46,326 nt of DNA from Rhizobium sp. (GTDB taxonomy: Bacteria; Pseudomonadota; Alphaproteobacteria; Rhizobiales; Rhizobiaceae). The DNA is taken from contig JAQGJP010000034.1 in the NCBI GenBank assembly GCA_028290545.1, forward strand, positions 1 through 46,326, given 5' to 3'. The translations under genes and the position numbers were made by a program. The notes beneath the pieces are model-generated. The model was not told where the DNA came from. It was given only the letters and a program-made list of their open reading frames with translations, and ran no database searches. How positions within the stretch are numbered: the first letter of the stretch is position 1; every line of letters begins with the position of its first letter. This document shows, piece after piece, positions 44,162 to 46,326 of this stretch.

Positions 44162-44256
44162 GCGGTAGTTCCCCTTTGCGTTGATGACGTTGATGTTTGA
44201 ACAGTCTTCGAGAGCGTGGTTCGCCCTTCTTTATTGTGATTACACGTATCTCCGGC
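44162..44256. promoter_or_regulatory. leader region of the locus B binding-protein gene
   Basis: These 95 bases lie between the pseudogene and the binding-protein start. GTGATTACAC (44236-44245) has GTG/CAC half sites that could suit the divergent GntR-type regulator, but the match is imperfect and a second copy was not found. Confidence 0.3.
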
Positions 44257-44468
44257 TCAGCGGCCGGTGAGCCAGGTCGCCGGATTGACATGGAGCCTGG
44301 AAAAGCCTTCCCGGTTCACGAAGGCCGGCTGCCCCCAATGCGGGCTGCGATCATCTGCGTCCCGCCCTCGGGATAGTACGACATCTCGAATGAATCGAAA
44401 CCCTTCACATGAATGCTGTGCGTCATCCATGATTCACCGGCGAAGAGGAGGTTGATCGGATCGGACAT
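44257..44468 (-). pseudogene. DUF1355 glutamine-amidotransferase-like gene with internal deletion
   Basis: The first about 40 codons from ATG at 44468 read INLLFAGESWMTHSIHVKG and then EGGTQMIAA, matching the N-terminus of the intact protein at 33212-33970 (ILFAGESWNTYGVHTKG). After the junction near 44345-44350 the next frame continues DRSPHWGQPAF and ends TWLTGR at the stop 44257-44259, matching the C-terminus of the intact protein (DCSPHWGSPEF ... LTGWLAGS). About 180 residues are missing and the two parts are out of frame, so no product can work. It stands first in locus B, just where its intact partner's role would be expected. Confidence 0.85.
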
Positions 44469-44646
44469 GAAACTACTTGCCTTCCATCCACTGTTGCTTT
44501 GCGCTATGGCTGCATGTCGAGGAGCGCGGTGATGCGACGTCGAAAATCGTGAGGAACAACTTGCCTATGAAACTGAGTTGCCATGAGAGTGTTTTCATGA
44601 TCTGCTGTTATTTCAAATGTCATGACGTTCGGACGATATAACCGCA
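44469..44646. promoter_or_regulatory. divergent control region of locus B and its GntR-type regulator
   Basis: This 178-base gap must carry the regulator promoter and probably the original promoter of the minus-strand operon. No clear -35/-10 pair or perfect palindrome was identified. Confidence 0.35.
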
Positions 44647-45399
44647 ATGTGGAACAAACCGCTCCCAGAGTCCAGCCCAATTCCGCTTTGGTTTCAAATT
44701 TCCAATCGCTTGCGTCAGGCGATCGTCGATGGGGATTTTGTCGCCGGCGATGTCCTTCCCTCGGAAGCCCAACTGAACGCCACGTTCGGCATCAGCCGCG
44801 CGACATCGCGGACAGCCTTGGACAGCCTGGAAAAGGACGGGCTGATCATGCGCAGATCGGGAGTAGGATCGGTGGTGCTGAGCCCGCGCGTCGATCAGCC
44901 CGCAAACGAAATGTACGGTTTTTCCGACGATATGCGCCGCAGGGGTTTGCGCCCGTCCTACGAAACGCTGTTTGCGGGCCGCGTTCGCGCCTCGGCGGAA
45001 GTCGCCGAGGCTTTCGGTATCAAGGTGAATTCCTCGGTCTATCATTCGCGGCGTTTGTTGATCGCCGACGACCGGCCAATCGGTGTCGCTTATTCCTGGC
45101 TTTCCCCCGCACTCCTAAAGGGCATCAAGCCTCCTACGGCGGAAGAGTTGAGCACCAGTTCGCTTTACGCGTGGCTTCAGGAGAAATGCGGCGTCAAGGT
45201 CGCCAATGCGCGTGAATTCATAGAAGCCGCGATTGTCGGCGAAGAAATGGCGACGGAACTCAGAGTCTCCGCCGGCTCGGCAGTACTCATTGTTCGCCGC
45301 AGGTCGGACAGCCAGGATGGAGCTTCCATCGAATATGCCGTCCTCTATTTCCGTTCGGACAGGTATCGCTTTCATCTGCAGTCCGGCTCGGTCGTCTGA
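44647..45399 (+). CDS. GntR-family regulator, HutC subfamily, 250 aa
   Basis: The N-terminal winged helix (about 10-75) shows PLWFQISNRLRQAIVDGDF, LPSEAQLNATFGISRATSR and ALDSLEKDGLIMRRSGVGS, as in GntR proteins. The C-terminal part is a UTRA ligand-binding domain (about 90-245, with AYSWLSPALLKGI and AVLIVRRRSDSQDG). It is divergent from locus B and is most likely its ligand-responsive repressor; HutC-type UTRA domains often bind a sugar phosphate or amino-acid derivative from the pathway. Its ATG has only a weak ribosome site. Confidence 0.9.
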   Translation: MWNKPLPESSPIPLWFQISNRLRQAIVDGDFVAGDVLPSEAQLNATFGISRATSRTALDSLEKDGLIMRRSGVGSVVLSPRVDQPANEMYGFSDDMRRRGLRPSYETLFAGRVRASAEVAEAFGIKVNSSVYHSRRLLIADDRPIGVAYSWLSPALLKGIKPPTAEELSTSSLYAWLQEKCGVKVANAREFIEAAIVGEEMATELRVSAGSAVLIVRRRSDSQDGASIEYAVLYFRSDRYRFHLQSGSVV

Positions 45400-45470
45400 T
45401 GCATGCCGCCCAAAAGTGTCCTGGGATAGCGACATGCATCAAAACAAGGACTTAAAGCGCGTAGCTTGCC
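45400..45470. repeat. rhizobial-type intergenic repeat
   Basis: The stretch with CGCCCAAAAGTGTCCTGG, GCGACATGCATCAAAACAA and ACTTAAAGCGCGTAGC resembles, from memory, a short interspersed element found between genes in many Rhizobiales genomes. It fills the gap between the convergent regulator and SDR genes. Only one copy was noticed in the window. Confidence 0.55.
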
Positions 45471-45489
45471 TTTGAACGCAGACCTGCGC

Positions 45490-46245
45490 TTATAGCGTTG
45501 CCGCTCCTGATGCCACGCTCTCGGCTCCATCCAGCGTGAACACCCCGCCGGAGGCATAGGCCGCCTCGTCGGATGCAAGATAGACAAAAAGGGAGGCAAG
45601 TTCTTCCGGCCTCGCATGTCTCCCCATGGGAATGATGCCATTCACCCGCTGCAACATTTCGGGCGAATATTCCGCCTCCTGCATCGGGGTCATGGTATAG
45701 CCCGGATTGACGGCATTGACGCGTATCTTCGGCGCCAGTTCGATCGCCATCGTCCGCATCATTGCGAGCAACGCACCCTTGCTCGCATTGTAATCGGCAT
45801 AATACCGATAGGCCGTGACGCCCGAGGTCGAGGCGGTTATCAGAATCGCGCCGCCATTCTCTTGGGCTTGCATGTGACGGGCGGCAAGCTGGCTGACATA
45901 AAAAACACCATGCACGTTGACCCGCATCACCCGGTCGAACTCCTCGCGATCGATATCGACGAAGTTGTTGCGGATCGAAATGCCGGCGTTGCAGATCAGC
46001 ACGTCAAGGCCGCCAAGCGCTTCCAGCGACTCTGCAAATGCAACATCCACCCCCGGTGCGTCGGCCACATCAACGGCGGCGACGTGCGTAAGGCCCGGCA
46101 GTTCCTGGGCAACGGCTTTCGCATTGTCCGGATTGCGGCACCAGACCGAAACCTTGGCTCCCTCTTTCAGGAAGCGCTGCGCCACTCCCGCACCGATCCC
46201 CGTCGAACCGCCAGTAATAATAACCCGTTTGCCTTCCAGTCTCAT
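45490..46245 (-). CDS. short-chain dehydrogenase/reductase, 251 aa
   Basis: A classical SDR, probably NAD(P)-dependent. TGGSTGIGAGVAQRF at 11-25 binds the cofactor. NAGIS at 86-90 and the catalytic Ser139, Tyr152 (YNASK) and Lys156 are present, followed by NPGYTMTPM. An Arg in VWCRNPD and Asp59 in AVDVAD are the usual cofactor-contact positions. The start at 46245 has GGGAGG about 8 bases upstream; 46263 is a less likely in-frame alternative. It faces the GntR gene tail to tail and follows another gene (stop at 46270) by 24 bases, so it belongs to a different minus-strand unit from locus B. The substrate is unknown. Confidence 0.92.
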   Translation of the reverse strand: MRLEGKRVIITGGSTGIGAGVAQRFLKEGAKVSVWCRNPDNAKAVAQELPGLTHVAAVDVADAPGVDVAFAESLEALGGLDVLICNAGISIRNNFVDIDREEFDRVMRVNVHGVFYVSQLAARHMQAQENGGAILITASTSGVTAYRYYADYNASKGALLAMMRTMAIELAPKIRVNAVNPGYTMTPMQEAEYSPEMLQRVNGIIPMGRHARPEELASLFVYLASDEAAYASGGVFTLDGAESVASGAATL

Positions 46246-46269
46246 CAATATTCCTCCCTGCAATAAGTT

Positions 46270-46326
46270 TCAGATAACATAGCCGCGTGGTACGGGCGAA
46301 AAGGATTCCAGCGTCACCCGCCCGCG
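46270..46326 (-). CDS. C-terminal end of an unidentified gene, cut by the window
   Basis: The minus strand is open from the window edge to a stop at 46270-46272 and reads RGRVTLESFSPVPRGYVI. Too little remains for a family assignment. The 24-base gap to the SDR gene indicates one operon. Confidence 0.5.
   Translation of the reverse strand, partial: RGRVTLESFSPVPRGYVI

Noticed and set aside
44236..44245. GTGATTACAC as a proven GntR operator
   Set aside because: Only the outer GTG/CAC triplets are symmetric and there is no second copy, so it is listed only as a possibility.

Overview
The window looks like a chromosome or large-replicon segment of an alphaproteobacterium of the Rhizobiales (Hyphomicrobiales). 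The grounds are ExoP-, ExoF- and ExoY-like exopolysaccharide proteins, a LpsL-type UDP-glucuronate epimerase next to UDP-glucose dehydrogenase, many periplasmic-binding-protein sugar ABC transporters, a BtpA/PfkB catabolic operon and a rhizobial-type intergenic repeat. The genus cannot be fixed from the sequence alone. No rRNA, tRNA, CRISPR array, phage or plasmid origin was seen.

Left part (1-27.9 kb): a nearly complete Wzx/Wzy-type exopolysaccharide locus in several divergent and convergent units. It holds four GT4 glycosyltransferases (2578-3753, 5761-6918, 11397-12557, 12554-13765), an initiating sugar-phosphate transferase (20541-21224), a Wzy-like polymerase (13735-15069), a Wzx-like flippase (17621-18973), a Wzc/ExoP-like co-polymerase (15319-17577) and a Wza/ExoF-like exporter (19271-20503). 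Precursor and tailoring genes are a membrane 4,6-dehydratase (9140-11338), a DegT-type aminotransferase (22235-23425), a LmbE-type de-N-acetylase (21480-22166), UDP-glucose dehydrogenase and UDP-glucuronate 4-epimerase (25595-27925), two different PAPS sulfotransferases (1664-2515, 6915-7763), a GMC oxidoreductase (23502-25079) and a secreted PL1-like lyase (4089-5552). Together these predict an acidic, uronic-acid-containing, amino-sugar-containing and probably sulfated polymer whose lyase is encoded beside it. Remnants of IS630- and IS481-family transposases lie at about 8.2-8.4 kb and 28.1-28.2 kb, the latter at the right border of the locus.

Right part (28.4-46.3 kb): two catabolic loci that are parallel in design. 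Locus A (28442-35593, plus strand) has a ribose-type ABC transporter, an M20 hydrolase, a DUF1355-type glutamine-amidotransferase-like protein, a LacI regulator and a small alpha-beta-barrel-like protein. The same 16-bp LacI-type palindrome (in opposite orientation) lies in the promoter of the transporter and in that of the last gene. Locus B (36027-44468, minus strand) has a second ribose-type ABC transporter, an M42/M28-like metallohydrolase, a PfkB kinase, a BtpA/SgcQ TIM-barrel protein and an amidase, with a divergent HutC-type GntR regulator. Its first gene is the wreck of a DUF1355 paralogue that keeps both ends but has lost the middle. The shared set (ribose-type transporter, DUF1355 and a zinc amidohydrolase-like enzyme) suggests uptake and cleavage of sugar-amide or N-substituted sugar compounds; the substrate is unknown. 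An SDR dehydrogenase and the tail of another gene end the window.
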